NCBI RefSeq assembly: GCF_000711965.1 | Contig: NZ_JONS01000015.1 | Span: 34,101-98,100, forward strand | DNA: 64,000 bases | Origin: Actinomyces israelii DSM 43320 | Lineage (GTDB): Bacteria; Actinomycetota; Actinomycetes; Actinomycetales; Actinomycetaceae | Direction of reading: 5' to 3' | Part shown: piece after piece, positions 35,185-45,204 of the stretch | Position numbering within the stretch: the stretch's first letter is position 1 | Layout of the letters: every line of letters starts with the position of its first letter | Notes under the pieces: model-generated | Seen by the model: the letters and a program-made list of their open reading frames with translations, nothing else | What the model was told of the DNA's origin: nothing | The model's database searches: none | Program-made: the position numbers and the translations under genes

Positions 35185-37071
35185 ATGGCGAACCCGTCCT
35201 CCCCCTCCCCGTCCCCCTCCTCCGGCGCCCCCGCCGGGCGCGGTGCGCTGGAGTGGCACGCCCCCACCCTGGTGCGCACCGACGAGCGGACGACGATCCC
35301 CGCACTGCTGCGGGCGCGCGTCTCCCGCTCGGCGGACCGCCCGCTCATCGCCCGCAAGCAGGAGATGAGCGAGGTGTGGCGCACCGTGACCGCCCGCGAC
35401 TTCTCCGAGGAGGTCGAGGCCGTCGCCTCCGGACTTATCGGCATGGGGCTGGGCCCCGGCGAGCGGGTCGCCATCATGTCGCGCACCCGGTACGAGTGGA
35501 CGCTGCTCGACTTCGCCTGCTGGGCCGCGGCCCTGGTCCCGGTCCCCATCTACGAGACGAGCTCGGCCGAGCAGATCGCCCACGTCCTGACCGACGCCGA
35601 TGTCAGCCTCGTCGTCACCGAGACGATCACCATGGCCGAGCTAGTCCGCGCGGCCGCCGCCTCGGCGGGGCGGGAGAGCACCCGGGTGCTGTCCCTGGAC
35701 ACCGAGGCGATCCGCGCCATCACCGAGGCCGGCCGCAGCGCGCCCGGCTCCTCCCTGGCCGAGCGCGCCGACTCCCTGACGACGTCCTCCATCGCCACCA
35801 TCGTCTACACCTCGGGCACCACCGGCGCGCCCAAGGGCACCGTCCTGTCCCACGGCAACTTCACCGACCTGTGCGTCAACTCCCACCAGTGGATGCCGGA
35901 GATCGCCATGGGGCGGGGCTCCAGGCTCCTGCTCTTCCTGCCCCTGGCCCACGTGTTCGCGCGCTTCCTGGAACTGTTCCAGATCTCCGGGGAGGGCGTC
36001 ATCGGCCATGCGCCCGACACAAAGAACCTCCTGTCCGACCTCGCCTCATTCCGCCCGTCCTACCTGCTGGTGGTGCCGCGGGTGCTTGAGAAGATCTACA
36101 ACTCCGCCGACGCCCGGGCCGGCTCAGCCAGCGCCCGGAGGGTGTTCCGCTGGGCCGCCAGGATCGCCGTCGCCTACTCCCGGGCGCTGGACACCCCGGC
36201 CGGACCGTCCCGCGCGCTGCGCGCCCAGCGGGCCGTGGCCGACCGCCTGGTCTACCAGCGCATCCGCACCCTCGTGGGCGGGAGGGCGGACTGGATCATC
36301 TCCGGCGGAGCGCCCCTGTCCCAGCGCCTGGCCCACTTCTACCGGGGGCTCGGCATCCCCGTCCTGGAGGGCTACGGCCTGACCGAGACCGTGGGCCCGG
36401 TCTCGGTCAACACGCCGCAGCTGACGAAGATCGGCACCGTGGGGCCGCCCCTGCCGCCCATGGCCGTGCGCGTGGCAGAGGACGGCGAGATCCTCCTCAA
36501 GGGCCCCTCGGTCTTCCAGGGATATCACAACGACCCCGAGACGACGGCGGCCTCCTTCACGCCGGACGGCTGGTTCCGCACCGGGGACATCGGCTCCCTG
36601 GACCGGGACGGCTACGTGAGCATCACGGGCAGGGCCAAGGAGATCATTGTGACCGCCGGCGGCAAGAACGTCGCCCCGGCCGCCCTCGAGGACGCCCTGC
36701 GCGGGCACCCGCTCATCAGCCAGATCATCGTCGTCGGCGAGCAGCGGCCCTTCATCGCCGCGCTCATCACGCTCGACGCCGAGATGCTGCCCGGCTGGCT
36801 GCGCTCCCACGGCCTGCCCCCGATGACCGCCTCCGAGGCCGCATCCGACCCCCAGGTCCTGGCCGCCCTCGACAGGGCGGTGGCACGGGCCAACAAGCAC
36901 GTCTCGCGGGCGGAGTCGATCCGCAAGATCGCGGTCCTCAGCGGGGACTTCACGGAGGCCAACGGGCTGCTCACTCCCTCGCTCAAGGTCAAGCGCGCCG
37001 TGGCGGTGGAGCGCTTCTCCGCCCGGATCGACGAGATCTACGGCGGCCCGGTGCGCGCCGAGCACTCCTGA
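35185..37071 (+). CDS. Long-chain fatty-acid-CoA ligase, paralogue 1
   Basis: A 628-residue ANL-superfamily enzyme that activates fatty acids to acyl-CoA through an acyl-adenylate. It has the P-loop IVYTSGTTGAPKG, the aromatic/adenylate motif EGYGLTETVGP, GWFRTGDIGSLD, and the C-terminal catalytic Lys region TAGGKNVAPAALE. The FadD15-like form (YEWTLLDFA, IPVLEGYGLTE) is common in actinobacteria. The ATG at 35185 follows GGAGGAGGGACA. Upstream (about 35022-35063) a 17-base stretch GGGCATGGGCGGAGTAA is repeated with one change. It lies first in a row of three related genes. Confidence 0.9.
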   Translation: MANPSSPSPSPSSGAPAGRGALEWHAPTLVRTDERTTIPALLRARVSRSADRPLIARKQEMSEVWRTVTARDFSEEVEAVASGLIGMGLGPGERVAIMSRTRYEWTLLDFACWAAALVPVPIYETSSAEQIAHVLTDADVSLVVTETITMAELVRAAAASAGRESTRVLSLDTEAIRAITEAGRSAPGSSLAERADSLTTSSIATIVYTSGTTGAPKGTVLSHGNFTDLCVNSHQWMPEIAMGRGSRLLLFLPLAHVFARFLELFQISGEGVIGHAPDTKNLLSDLASFRPSYLLVVPRVLEKIYNSADARAGSASARRVFRWAARIAVAYSRALDTPAGPSRALRAQRAVADRLVYQRIRTLVGGRADWIISGGAPLSQRLAHFYRGLGIPVLEGYGLTETVGPVSVNTPQLTKIGTVGPPLPPMAVRVAEDGEILLKGPSVFQGYHNDPETTAASFTPDGWFRTGDIGSLDRDGYVSITGRAKEIIVTAGGKNVAPAALEDALRGHPLISQIIVVGEQRPFIAALITLDAEMLPGWLRSHGLPPMTASEAASDPQVLAALDRAVARANKHVSRAESIRKIAVLSGDFTEANGLLTPSLKVKRAVAVERFSARIDEIYGGPVRAEHS

Positions 37072-37193
37072 GCCCGCACCTGTGAGAGCGCACGATCAGC
37101 AGAGGCCTCTTTAGCGGATTTCTCCAAGACAGAGTGTCAGATCTTGCGCTCCACGCGGGCCGCCGGCACTGACCGGCCTGACACAATGAGGCG

Positions 37194-39098
37194 GTGAATC
37201 CTCGCCCCACCTCCGGCCAGCCCACTGTGTCCGTCGCAGGCAAGCCCTACATCCGAGACGGCGCCGCCACCAGCGACGCCATCACCGAGCCGGACTCGTC
37301 CTGGACGGTCCCGTGGCTGCTGGCCGACCGCATCGCCCGCACCCCGGACTCGACGCTCATCGAGCGCAAGGCCGCGCTGGGCCACGCCTGGGTCAAGGTC
37401 ACGGCGCACAGCTTCGGGGAGGACGTCGCCCGGGTCGCCTCCGGCCTGGTGGGGATGGGTCTGGAGCCCGGCCAGAGCGTGAGCATCATGGCTCACACCT
37501 CGTACGAGTGGACGCTGCTCGACATGGCCATCGCCCGCGCGGGCCTGGTCTCGGTGCCGATCTACGAGACCGACTCCGCCTCCCAGGTGCAGTGGATCCT
37601 CCAGGACGCCGACGTGCGGCTGGTGGTCACCGAGTCGGCCGCGCTGGCCGAGCTGGTGCGGGGCGCCGCGGCGGCGCGGGCCGCTGCCCACCCCGACGCC
37701 GCCGAGGTGCAGGTGCTGTCCCTGGACCGCGATGCCATCACGACCATCTCCGCCAAGGGCAGGACGGTCTCCCGCGCCGCCCTGGACGAGCGCTCCGAGG
37801 CGCTGCGGGCCGACGACGTCTTCTCGATCATCTACACCTCGGGGACCACCGGCAACCCCAAGGGCGTCGAGGTCACCCACCGCATGGCAGCGGGTCTGGC
37901 CTGGAACGGCGTGAGGTGGATCCCCGACCTGCTCTTCTCCCCCGACACGCGCCTGCTGCTGTTCCTGCCGCTGGCCCACTCCTACGCCCGGTGCCTGGAG
38001 CTGCTGTCCATCGCCGGCAACGGCGTGCTCGGGCACACCCCCGACGTCGCCACCCTGCTGCCCGACCTCAAGGGCTTCGGCCCCTCCTACGTCCTGGCCG
38101 TGCCCCGCGTCCTGGAGAAGATCTACAACGCGGCGGACGCGAAGGCCGGCGGCGGCTTCAGGCTCAAGACCTTCCGCTGGGCCGCGAAGGTCGCCATCGA
38201 GTACTCCCGCGCCCTGGACGCCCCTGAGGGCCCCTCCCGCGGGCTGACCGCCGCGCACGCCGTGGCGGACCGGCTCGTCTACCGCACCATCCGCGACCTG
38301 CTGGGCCCCAACGCCCGCTACGCGATCTCCGGCGGCGGGCCGCTGGGCGCGCGCCTGGGCCACTTCTACCGCGGCCTGGGCCTGGTCATCCTCGAGGGCT
38401 ACGGCCTGACCGAGACGATCGGTCCCCTGAGCGTCAACCTCGACTGGTGCAACAAGATCGACACCGTGGGCCCGCCGGTGTGCGGCGCCCAGGCCCGAGT
38501 GGGCGCCGACGGCGAGATCGAGGTCCGCGGAATGAGCGTCTTCTCCCGCTACCACAACAATCCCGATGCCGACGCCGAGGCCTTCACGCCCGACGGCTGG
38601 TTCCGCACCGGGGACATCGGCTCGATCGACTCCGAGGGCTGGATCAGGATCACGGGCCGCAAGAAGGAGCTCATTGTGACCGCCGGCGGCAAGAACGTCG
38701 CCCCCGCCGTCCTGGAGGACCGGCTGCGCGGGCACCCGCTGGTCAGCCAGGTCCTGGTCATCGGTGACGGCGAGCCCTTCGTCTCCGCCCTGATCACCCT
38801 GGACCGCGAGATGCTGCCCGGCTGGCTGCGCAACCACGGCCTGCCGGAGATGGACGTCGTCGAGGCCTCGACCAACCCGCGGGTCCTGGCGGCCCTCGAC
38901 CGGGCGGTGGCGCGCACGAACCGGGCGGTCTCGCGGGCCGAGTCCATCCGCACCTACCGGGTGCTGACCACCGACTTCACGGAGGCCAACGGCCTGCTGA
39001 CCCCCTCGCTGAAGGTCAAGCGCAACCGGGTGATGCAGGAGTACGCCGACACGATCGCCAGCATCTACTCCACCACGAGGAAGGGCCCCCGGGAGTGA
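37194..39098 (+). CDS. Long-chain fatty-acid-CoA ligase, paralogue 2
   Basis: A 634-residue acyl-CoA synthetase with GTG start. Its motifs are IIYTSGTTGNPKG, ILEGYGLTETIGP, GWFRTGDIGSID and TAGGKNVAPAVLEDRL. It begins 122 bases after paralogue 1, so it may have its own promoter. Its stop overlaps the start of paralogue 3 (GTGA). It shares an exact 98-base tract with paralogue 3 (38658-38755 and 40487-40584), more than the surrounding similarity predicts. Chain-length preference cannot be told. Confidence 0.9.
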   Translation: MNPRPTSGQPTVSVAGKPYIRDGAATSDAITEPDSSWTVPWLLADRIARTPDSTLIERKAALGHAWVKVTAHSFGEDVARVASGLVGMGLEPGQSVSIMAHTSYEWTLLDMAIARAGLVSVPIYETDSASQVQWILQDADVRLVVTESAALAELVRGAAAARAAAHPDAAEVQVLSLDRDAITTISAKGRTVSRAALDERSEALRADDVFSIIYTSGTTGNPKGVEVTHRMAAGLAWNGVRWIPDLLFSPDTRLLLFLPLAHSYARCLELLSIAGNGVLGHTPDVATLLPDLKGFGPSYVLAVPRVLEKIYNAADAKAGGGFRLKTFRWAAKVAIEYSRALDAPEGPSRGLTAAHAVADRLVYRTIRDLLGPNARYAISGGGPLGARLGHFYRGLGLVILEGYGLTETIGPLSVNLDWCNKIDTVGPPVCGAQARVGADGEIEVRGMSVFSRYHNNPDADAEAFTPDGWFRTGDIGSIDSEGWIRITGRKKELIVTAGGKNVAPAVLEDRLRGHPLVSQVLVIGDGEPFVSALITLDREMLPGWLRNHGLPEMDVVEASTNPRVLAALDRAVARTNRAVSRAESIRTYRVLTTDFTEANGLLTPSLKVKRNRVMQEYADTIASIYSTTRKGPRE

Positions 39099-40915
39099 GC
39101 GCCGCCCGCGAGATCTCGACCCCGCTGCTCACGCCCGTCCACGACGGCATGACGTGCCCGTGGGCGCTGGCCGAGCGCGTGCGGGCCAATCCCGACGCCC
39201 CGCTGATCGCGCGCAAGTCCTCCGTGGGCGGGCGCTGGCGGGAGATGTCCGCCCGGGCCTTCCGCGACCAGGTCCGCCAGGTCGCCTCCGGGCTCGCTGC
39301 TCACGGCCTGGGGCCCGGGGACGCCCTCGCCATTATGGCGCACACGAGCTATGAGTGGACGCTGCTCGACTTCGCCGCCTGGGAGGCGGGCCTGGTCGTC
39401 GTGCCCATCTACGAGACCTCCTCGGCCGAGCAGGCGCGGTGGATCCTCACCGACGCCGCCGTGCGCCTGGCCGTCGTCGAGGACGCGGCCATGGAGACCA
39501 TGCTGACCTCGCTCACGGCCACCGCCCCCGAGCTGGGCGGGCTGCGGGTGCTGTCCATCGCCGGGGGCGCGGTCACCGACCTCATGGCGGCGGGCCGGCA
39601 CGCCGTCGCCGATCTCGACGCCCGCTCCGCGGGCCTGAGGAGCACCGACCTGGCCACGATCGTCTACACCTCGGGCACGACGGGCCGCCCCAAGGGCGTC
39701 GAGCTCACCCACGGCAACCTCATCCACCTGAGCGTCAACACGGTCGCCCACGTCCCGGAGGTGCTCCAGGCCCCCGAGGTGCGCGCACTGCTGTTCCTCC
39801 CCCTGGCGCACGTGCTGGGCCGCTTCGTCGAGATCGCGATCATCTGCTCGCCGGCAGGCATTCTGGGGCACACGCCGGACGTGAGGAACCTGGTGACCGA
39901 CCTGGCCTCATTCCGCCCGACCTTCGTCATCGCCGTGCCGCGCGTGTTCGAGAAGATCTACAACGCCGCCGACGCCCGCTCCGCAGGCGCCAGGCAGAAG
40001 GTCTTCCGCCTGGCCGCCAAGACCGCGATCGCCTACTCGCGGGCCCTGGACACCCCGGACGGACCGAGCCGGGGCCTGCGGGCGCAGCGGGCCGTCTTCG
40101 ACCGCCTGGTCTTCTCCACCCTGCGGGGCCTGCTGGGGGGCCGCGTCGCCCACGTCATCTCCGGCGGCGGACCGCTGGGCGAGCGCCTGGGGCACTTCTA
40201 CCGCGGCGCCGGGGTCACGGTCCTGGAGGGCTACGGCCTGACCGAGACGGCCGCCCCGTGCACGGTCAACCTGCCGGCGGCCGCGCGCATCGGCTCGGTC
40301 GGGCGGCCCCTGCCGGGCACCTCGGTGAGGCTGGGCGAGGACGGCGAGATCCTCATCAGGGGCATCGGCCTGTTCCGCGGCTACCGCAACAACCCGGCGG
40401 CCACCGCAGAGGCGCTCGACGACGGGTGGCTGCGCAGCGGGGACCTCGGCTCGCTCGACGACGACGGCTTCCTGCGGATCACGGGACGCAAGAAGGAGCT
40501 CATTGTGACCGCCGGCGGCAAGAACGTCGCCCCCGCCGTCCTGGAGGACCGGCTGCGCGGGCACCCGCTGGTCAGCCAGGTCCTCGTGGTGGGCGACGGG
40601 CGCCCCTGCATCGGCGCCCTGATCACCCTGGACGCGGAGATGCTGCCGCTGTGGCTGGCCGGCCACGGCCTGGAGGACATGGACCCGGTCCAGGCCGGGT
40701 CCGACCCGCGGGTGCGGGCCGCCCTGGAGCGGGCGGTGGCCCGGGCGAACGAGGCGGTCTCGCGGGCCGAGTCCATCCGGACCTTCACGGTGCTGCCCGG
40801 GGACTTCACGGTCGCCAACGGGCTGCTCACGCCCTCGCTGAAGGTGCGGCGGGCGCAGGCCCAGGAGCGCTTCGCCAAGGAGATCGACGCGCTCTACACG
40901 CGCACCCTCAGGTGA
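39095..40915 (+). CDS. Long-chain fatty-acid-CoA ligase, paralogue 3
   Basis: A 606-residue acyl-CoA synthetase translated from a GTG that overlaps the stop of paralogue 2 by 4 bases, so the two are coupled. The motifs are IVYTSGTTGRPKG, VLEGYGLTETAAP, LRSGDLGSLD and TAGGKNVAPAVLEDRL. In place of the usual WFRTGD it has WLRSGD, a conservative change in the hinge region. Three paralogues in a row suggest different acyl substrates or expression conditions. Confidence 0.9.
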   Translation: MSAAREISTPLLTPVHDGMTCPWALAERVRANPDAPLIARKSSVGGRWREMSARAFRDQVRQVASGLAAHGLGPGDALAIMAHTSYEWTLLDFAAWEAGLVVVPIYETSSAEQARWILTDAAVRLAVVEDAAMETMLTSLTATAPELGGLRVLSIAGGAVTDLMAAGRHAVADLDARSAGLRSTDLATIVYTSGTTGRPKGVELTHGNLIHLSVNTVAHVPEVLQAPEVRALLFLPLAHVLGRFVEIAIICSPAGILGHTPDVRNLVTDLASFRPTFVIAVPRVFEKIYNAADARSAGARQKVFRLAAKTAIAYSRALDTPDGPSRGLRAQRAVFDRLVFSTLRGLLGGRVAHVISGGGPLGERLGHFYRGAGVTVLEGYGLTETAAPCTVNLPAAARIGSVGRPLPGTSVRLGEDGEILIRGIGLFRGYRNNPAATAEALDDGWLRSGDLGSLDDDGFLRITGRKKELIVTAGGKNVAPAVLEDRLRGHPLVSQVLVVGDGRPCIGALITLDAEMLPLWLAGHGLEDMDPVQAGSDPRVRAALERAVARANEAVSRAESIRTFTVLPGDFTVANGLLTPSLKVRRAQAQERFAKEIDALYTRTLR

Positions 40916-40947
40916 GCCGGGTCCGGCCTCTCAGGCCCGGCCACCGC

Positions 40948-41322
40948 TCAGCCGGCCAGCTCGTCGCGGATCGCCTCGTGGTGGCGGATCACCTCGGCGA
41001 CGATGAAGGCGAAGAACTTCTCGGCGAAGACCGGGTCGAGGCCGGAGTCCTGGGCGAGGGCCCGCAGCCGCGCCACCTGGCGCCTCTCCCGGGCGGGGTC
41101 CGACGGCGGCAGGTCGAGCTCGGCCTTGAGGACGCCGACCTGCTGGGTGCAGCGGAAGCGCTCGGCCAGCAGGTGGACCAGGGCGGCGTCCAGGTTGTCG
41201 ATGGTCGCCCGGTAGGCCGCCAGCCGGGGCGGGACGCCCGGCAGGCTCCGCTCGACGGCCTCCGGCCCCGTCGTCGGGGCGGCGCCGGCCGTGCCGGCGC
41301 TCCCGGCGGCGGAGGCGCTCAT
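40948..41322 (-). CDS. Chorismate mutase, AroQ type
   Basis: A 124-residue all-helical enzyme converting chorismate to prephenate for Phe/Tyr synthesis. The helix [31 protein letters not shown] carries the usual active-site Arg and Lys pattern (R..ID.LD..LV.LLAER, then [11 protein letters not shown]). The late segment [21 protein letters not shown] also fits. The first 30 residues are Ala/Gly-rich and probably disordered. The start overlaps the clpX stop by 4 bases, an odd pairing of amino-acid synthesis with protein degradation that is nevertheless one transcript. Confidence 0.88.
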   Translation of the reverse strand: MSASAAGSAGTAGAAPTTGPEAVERSLPGVPPRLAAYRATIDNLDAALVHLLAERFRCTQQVGVLKAELDLPPSDPARERRQVARLRALAQDSGLDPVFAEKFFAFIVAEVIRHHEAIRDELAG

Positions 41323-42614
41323 GCCGTCCGGCTCCGCTCCCCCTTGTAGGCGGCCGCCAGGGTCCCCGACCCCACCTCGTAGCGGGGGCGCCCCGTGCCG
41401 TGCACGGCGTCGGCGTCGACGACGACCCGGCCGACCTCCGGCATGGAGGGCACCTCGAACATGGCGTTGCCCAGGACCTCCTCGGCGATGCTGGTCAGGC
41501 CCCGGGCGCCGGTCTTGCGCTCCAGGGCGAGGGTGGCGATGGCCTTGATGGCCTCGTCGGTGAAGACGAGCTCGACACCGTCGAGGCTGAAGAGGTACTC
41601 GTACTGGGACACGAGCGCGTTCTTGGGCTCGGTCATCACCCGCACCAGCTCGGGCACGCCCAGGTCCTGGACGGTGGCGATGACGGGCAGGCGCCCGATG
41701 AACTCGGGGATGAGGCCGAACTTGTGGAGGTCCTCGGGGCGCACCGGCGAGGCGAACACGTCCCGGGCGGAGTCCCTGGCCAGGGTCGCGCCGAAGCCGA
41801 CCAGCTGGGCGCCGACCTCCTTGCGCTGGCGCTGGCGGACGATCTCCTCGATGCCCGCGAAGGCCCCGGCCGCGATGAACAGGATGTTGGTGGTGTCGAT
41901 CTCCAGGAACTCCTGGTGGGGGTGCTTGCGCCCCCCGCCGGGCGGGACCGAGGCGGTGGTGCCCTCGATGATCTTCAGGAGGGCCTGCTGGACGCCCTCG
42001 CCGGAGACGTCGCGCGTGATCGACGGGTTCTCGGCCTTGCGCCCGATCTTGTCGATCTCGTCGATGTAGATGATGCCCTTCTCGGCGCGCTTGACGTCGC
42101 CGTCGGCGGCCTGGATGAGCTTGAGCAGGATGTTCTCCACGTCCTCGCCCACGTACCCGGCCTCGGTCAGGGCGGTGGCGTCCACAATGGCGAAGGGGAC
42201 GTCGAGGAGACGGGCCAGGGTGCGGGCCAGGTGGGTCTTGCCGGTGCCGGTGGGGCCGAGCAGGAGGATGTTCGACTTGCCGAGCTCCAGCCCGTCGCCC
42301 TCGGCGACCGCGCGCTCGCGCACCTGGACGCGCTTGTAGTGGTTGTAGACGGCCACGCTCATGGCGCGCTTGGCGCCCTCCTGGCCGATGACGTACTGGT
42401 TGAGGAAGTCGAAGATCTCCTGCGGCTTGGGCAGCTCCAGGGGAACACCCGCGCCGGAGTCGCCGAGCTCCTCATCGACGATCTCATTGCACAGCTCGAT
42501 GCACTCGTCGCAGATGTAGACGCCCGGGCCTGCGATTAACTTCTTGACCTGCTTCTGGCTCTTGCCGCAGAAAGAGCACTTGAGAAGATCGACACTCTCG
42601 GCGCTGCGTGCCAC
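41319..42614 (-). CDS. clpX: ATP-dependent Clp protease ATP-binding subunit ClpX
   Basis: A 431-residue AAA+ unfoldase. The N-terminal zinc domain has four Cys (CSFCGKS and ICDECIELC). Then come Walker A GPTGTGKT, the pore loop GYVGEDVE, Walker B IIYIDEID and sensor/RKH region [11 protein letters not shown]. The GTG at 42614 gives the normal length and has AGGAG 7 bases upstream; an earlier frame extension has no support. It works with the ClpP1P2 barrel encoded upstream. A 218-base gap from clpP2 suggests a separate promoter. Confidence 0.97.
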   Translation of the reverse strand: MARSAESVDLLKCSFCGKSQKQVKKLIAGPGVYICDECIELCNEIVDEELGDSGAGVPLELPKPQEIFDFLNQYVIGQEGAKRAMSVAVYNHYKRVQVRERAVAEGDGLELGKSNILLLGPTGTGKTHLARTLARLLDVPFAIVDATALTEAGYVGEDVENILLKLIQAADGDVKRAEKGIIYIDEIDKIGRKAENPSITRDVSGEGVQQALLKIIEGTTASVPPGGGRKHPHQEFLEIDTTNILFIAAGAFAGIEEIVRQRQRKEVGAQLVGFGATLARDSARDVFASPVRPEDLHKFGLIPEFIGRLPVIATVQDLGVPELVRVMTEPKNALVSQYEYLFSLDGVELVFTDEAIKAIATLALERKTGARGLTSIAEEVLGNAMFEVPSMPEVGRVVVDADAVHGTGRPRYEVGSGTLAAAYKGERSRTA

Positions 42615-42832
42615 GTTGGGGCTCCTCCGTCTTGTCAAGCCGCTGCGGGCGCGAGGCCCGACTCTTGCGCCAGCCTACGATGAAGGCCTCTCAGCGCGGT
42701 CGGACCGGTCGGCGTGTCCGCACAGCAGCGGGATGGGCGTTGGGGTGGGGGGTTGTCTTTCTCGTAGGCTAACGCGCCCACCCCGCGCTCGTCCGCTGAT
42801 TTGTCGGATTTCAGAGCGAACTCAGGGCATTC

Positions 42833-43525
42833 TCAGGCTGAGTGCGGTGAGGGGCGCGACTTCCGGGACGACAGGACCTGGTCGACGATGCCGTACTCCA
42901 GGGCCTGGGTGGCCGTGAGGATCTTGTCGCGCTCCAGGTCGGCGTGCACGAGGTCGCGGTCGCGGCCGGTGTGCGAGGCCAGCGTGTCCTCGAGCCAGGC
43001 GCGCATGCGGTCGATCTCGTCGGCGACGATCTCGATGTCGCTGGCCTGCCCCTGCACGCCCTCCATGGCGGGCTGGTGGATGAGGACCCGCACGTTGGGC
43101 AGGGCCAGGCGCTTGCCGGGGCTGCCCGCGGCCAGCAGCACCGCGGCGGCGGAGGCGGCCTGCCCCAGGCAGACCGTCTGCACCTGCGGCTTGATGTACT
43201 GCATGGTGTCGTAGATGGCCGTCAGGGCGGTGAAGGAGCCGCCGGGGCTGTTGATGTACATGGTGATCTGCCCGTCGGGGTCCTGGGACTCCAGGACGAG
43301 CAGCTGGGCCATGATGTCGTCGGCGCTGGCGTCGTCGATCTGCACGCCCATGAAGACGATGCGGTCCTCGAAGAGCTTGGCGTAGGGGTCCTGGCGCTTG
43401 AAGCCGTAGGCGGTGCGCTCCTCGAACTGGGGCAGCACGTAGCGGGACTGCGGCAGGGGGCCCGCCTGGGCCGCGGCGCCCATCTGGCGGGCGGCGGCGT
43501 CGAAGTAGGGACGAGAGCTCGTCAT
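42833..43525 (-). CDS. clpP2: ATP-dependent Clp protease proteolytic subunit ClpP2
   Basis: A 230-residue serine peptidase subunit. The catalytic triad is visible: Ser125 (GQAASAAAV), His150 (VLIHQPA) and Asp200 ([11 protein letters not shown]). [20 protein letters not shown] is the family core. The ATG at 43525 lies one base after the clpP1 stop. The N-terminal extension of about 40 residues before the fold fits actinobacterial ClpP2, which assembles with ClpP1 into a mixed tetradecamer. Confidence 0.96.
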   Translation of the reverse strand: MTSSRPYFDAAARQMGAAAQAGPLPQSRYVLPQFEERTAYGFKRQDPYAKLFEDRIVFMGVQIDDASADDIMAQLLVLESQDPDGQITMYINSPGGSFTALTAIYDTMQYIKPQVQTVCLGQAASAAAVLLAAGSPGKRLALPNVRVLIHQPAMEGVQGQASDIEIVADEIDRMRAWLEDTLASHTGRDRDLVHADLERDKILTATQALEYGIVDQVLSSRKSRPSPHSA

Positions 43526-43526
43526 G

Positions 43527-44156
43527 TCAGTTCTCTCCGTTCTGGGCGCCGATCTCACGGCTCGAGGTCACGATGTGGTCGATGAAGCCGTAGTCGAGGG
43601 CCTCGGACGCGCTGAACCAGTGGTCGCGGTCGGAGTCGGCGATGATCTCCTCCACCGTGTGGCCGGTGTTGGACGCCGTGATCTGGGCCAGCTCCTGCTT
43701 CATTTTGATAATGAGGTCGGCGTTGATGCGGATGTCCGTGGCCGACCCGCCCGCCCCGCCTGAGGGCTGGTGCATGAGGACCCGGGCGTGCGGGGTGATG
43801 TAGCGCTTGTCCTTGGCGCCGGCGGTCAGCAGGAACTGCCCCATGGAGGCGGCCAGGCCCGTGGCGACCGTCGCGACGTCGGGGGCGACGTACTGCATGG
43901 TGTCGTAGATGGCCATGCCCGCGGTCACCGAGCCGCCGGGGCTGTTGATGTACAGGTAGATGTCCCGATCCGGGTCCTCGGCCGCCAGGAGCAGCATCTG
44001 GGCGCAGATGGCGTTGGCGTTGTCGTCGCGCACCTCGGAGCCCAGCCAGATGATCCGCTCCTTCAGGAGCCGGTTGTAGATGGAGTCGGTCAGGCCCAGC
44101 CCCGCGCCGGGCCCCTCGGCCGCCGCGGGCGTCACGGGTGAAGTCAGCTCGCTCAC
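43527..44156 (-). CDS. clpP1: ATP-dependent Clp protease proteolytic subunit ClpP1
   Basis: A 209-residue serine peptidase subunit with Ser104 (GLAASMGQF), His129 (VLMHQPSGG) and Asp178 ([12 protein letters not shown]), and the core [20 protein letters not shown]. It is the first gene of the clpP1-clpP2 pair. In most actinobacteria tig is directly upstream; here it lies 6.5 kb away beyond two transporter clusters. Confidence 0.96.
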   Translation of the reverse strand: MSELTSPVTPAAAEGPGAGLGLTDSIYNRLLKERIIWLGSEVRDDNANAICAQMLLLAAEDPDRDIYLYINSPGGSVTAGMAIYDTMQYVAPDVATVATGLAASMGQFLLTAGAKDKRYITPHARVLMHQPSGGAGGSATDIRINADLIIKMKQELAQITASNTGHTVEEIIADSDRDHWFSASEALDYGFIDHIVTSSREIGAQNGEN

Positions 44157-44481
44157 GTCAGTCCTCTCGTGTTCGGTATTGCCAACGCTAACGCGGGCCG
44201 AGCGCCCCTCATGCCCGTGATCGGGCGCTTTCGCTCACGGCACAGGGTCCGACGGCGGGCTGCGCCGACCGCACCGTGAGGCAGCGCACCCGCCCGAACG
44301 CGTACGGGTGCGTTAGGGTACCCTCAACTCATTTGTAACGGCTCAGGGAGGGAAAATTGTTGCTCGCTTCCGGCCCCGCGCCGCAAGCCCATGGTGTCCG
44401 CCCCGCGGCCGTGCATCGGAGCCTCCGCCCCCGGGGAGAGATGCTCACCGCCGTCGGCGTCGTGGCGCGGAAGCCACCCGC
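44157..44481. other. Divergent control region between clpP1 and the TauT-like ABC operon
   Basis: 325 bases without a supported gene. An inverted repeat (AGCGCCC near 44200, GGGCGCT near 44225) lies close to the clpP1 start. A DtxR-like box is at 44313-44331, followed by the AT-rich CTCATTTGTAAC, which may be part of the promoter of the ABC operon. Clear ClgR sites, expected ahead of actinobacterial clpP1P2, were looked for but not identified. Confidence 0.5.
44313..44331 (+). promoter_or_regulatory. DtxR/IdeR-like iron box ahead of the TauT-like ABC operon
   Basis: TTAGGGTACCCTCAACTCA matches the DtxR consensus at 14 of 19 positions by eye and has the same TTAGG-N4-CCTnA core as the box at 30495-30513. 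It lies about 150 bases before the ATPase start codon. Confidence 0.55.
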
Positions 44482-45132
44482 ATGAGCACTCAGCCGCAGG
44501 ATGCCGCCGCCCCGAGCACGGCCGCCGACCTCGTCCTGGAGCGCGTCACCATGGTGCGCCGGGGCCTCACGCTCGTGGAGGACCTCTCGCTCACGGTCCG
44601 CCCCGGCCAGACCCTGGCCGTCACCGGTCCTTCGGGCGCGGGCAAGACGACGCTCCTGCGCGCCGTCTCCGGCCTGTCTCCCACCGACGGCGGCGCCGTG
44701 GCGCGCCCCGACGGCCGCCTGTCCCAGGTGTTCCAGGAGCCCCGCCTGCTGCCCTGGTACTCCGCGCACCGCAACATCTCGCTCATCGTGGACGGGCCTG
44801 CCCCGGACCCGGTCGCCGCGCAGTGGCTGGAGCGCGTGGGGCTGGCGGGCGCCGGCCACCTGCCCCCGGCACGGCTGTCCGGCGGCATGCGCCAGCGCGT
44901 CGCCATCGCCCGGGCGCTGGCCGCCTCCCCGAGCCTGCTGCTCGTCGACGAGCCCTTCTCGGCTCTGGACCGCCCGCTGGCCGCCTCTCTGCGGGCCGAC
45001 CTCATTGCGCTCCTCGCCGACCAGAACGTGGTGACCGTGTGGGTGACCCACGATCCGCAGGAGGCCGAGGAGGTCTCCCACCTCCACCTGCACCTGGACG
45101 GCCCGCCGGGCACCTGGCGGCTGGCCGCCTGA
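44482..45132 (+). CDS. ABC transporter ATP-binding protein, SsuB/TauB-like
   Basis: A 216-residue importer ATPase. It has Walker A GPSGAGKTT, the TauT-type Q-loop VFQEPRLLPWYSAHRNI, signature LSGGMRQRVAIARAL, Walker B LLLVDEPFSALD and switch VTHDPQEAEE. It is first in an operon with a binding lipoprotein, one permease and a cupin. The nitrate/sulfonate/taurine family to which it belongs also covers pyrimidine, riboflavin and metal-related importers, so the family alone does not give the substrate. Confidence 0.88.
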   Translation: MSTQPQDAAAPSTAADLVLERVTMVRRGLTLVEDLSLTVRPGQTLAVTGPSGAGKTTLLRAVSGLSPTDGGAVARPDGRLSQVFQEPRLLPWYSAHRNISLIVDGPAPDPVAAQWLERVGLAGAGHLPPARLSGGMRQRVAIARALAASPSLLLVDEPFSALDRPLAASLRADLIALLADQNVVTVWVTHDPQEAEEVSHLHLHLDGPPGTWRLAA

Positions 45133-45204
45133 CCCGCAGCGTCACCGCCACGTCCCGCCGGCTACCGCGACATCCCCACCAGTACCCGTGAAAGGAACCG
45201 CACA

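Noticed and set aside
44157..44260. ClgR-binding site expected ahead of clpP1P2
   Set aside because: CGC and GCG pairs are present (CGCTAACGCG, GGGCGCTTTCGCTC), but none fits the known CGC-N5-GCG form with its flanks well enough to claim.
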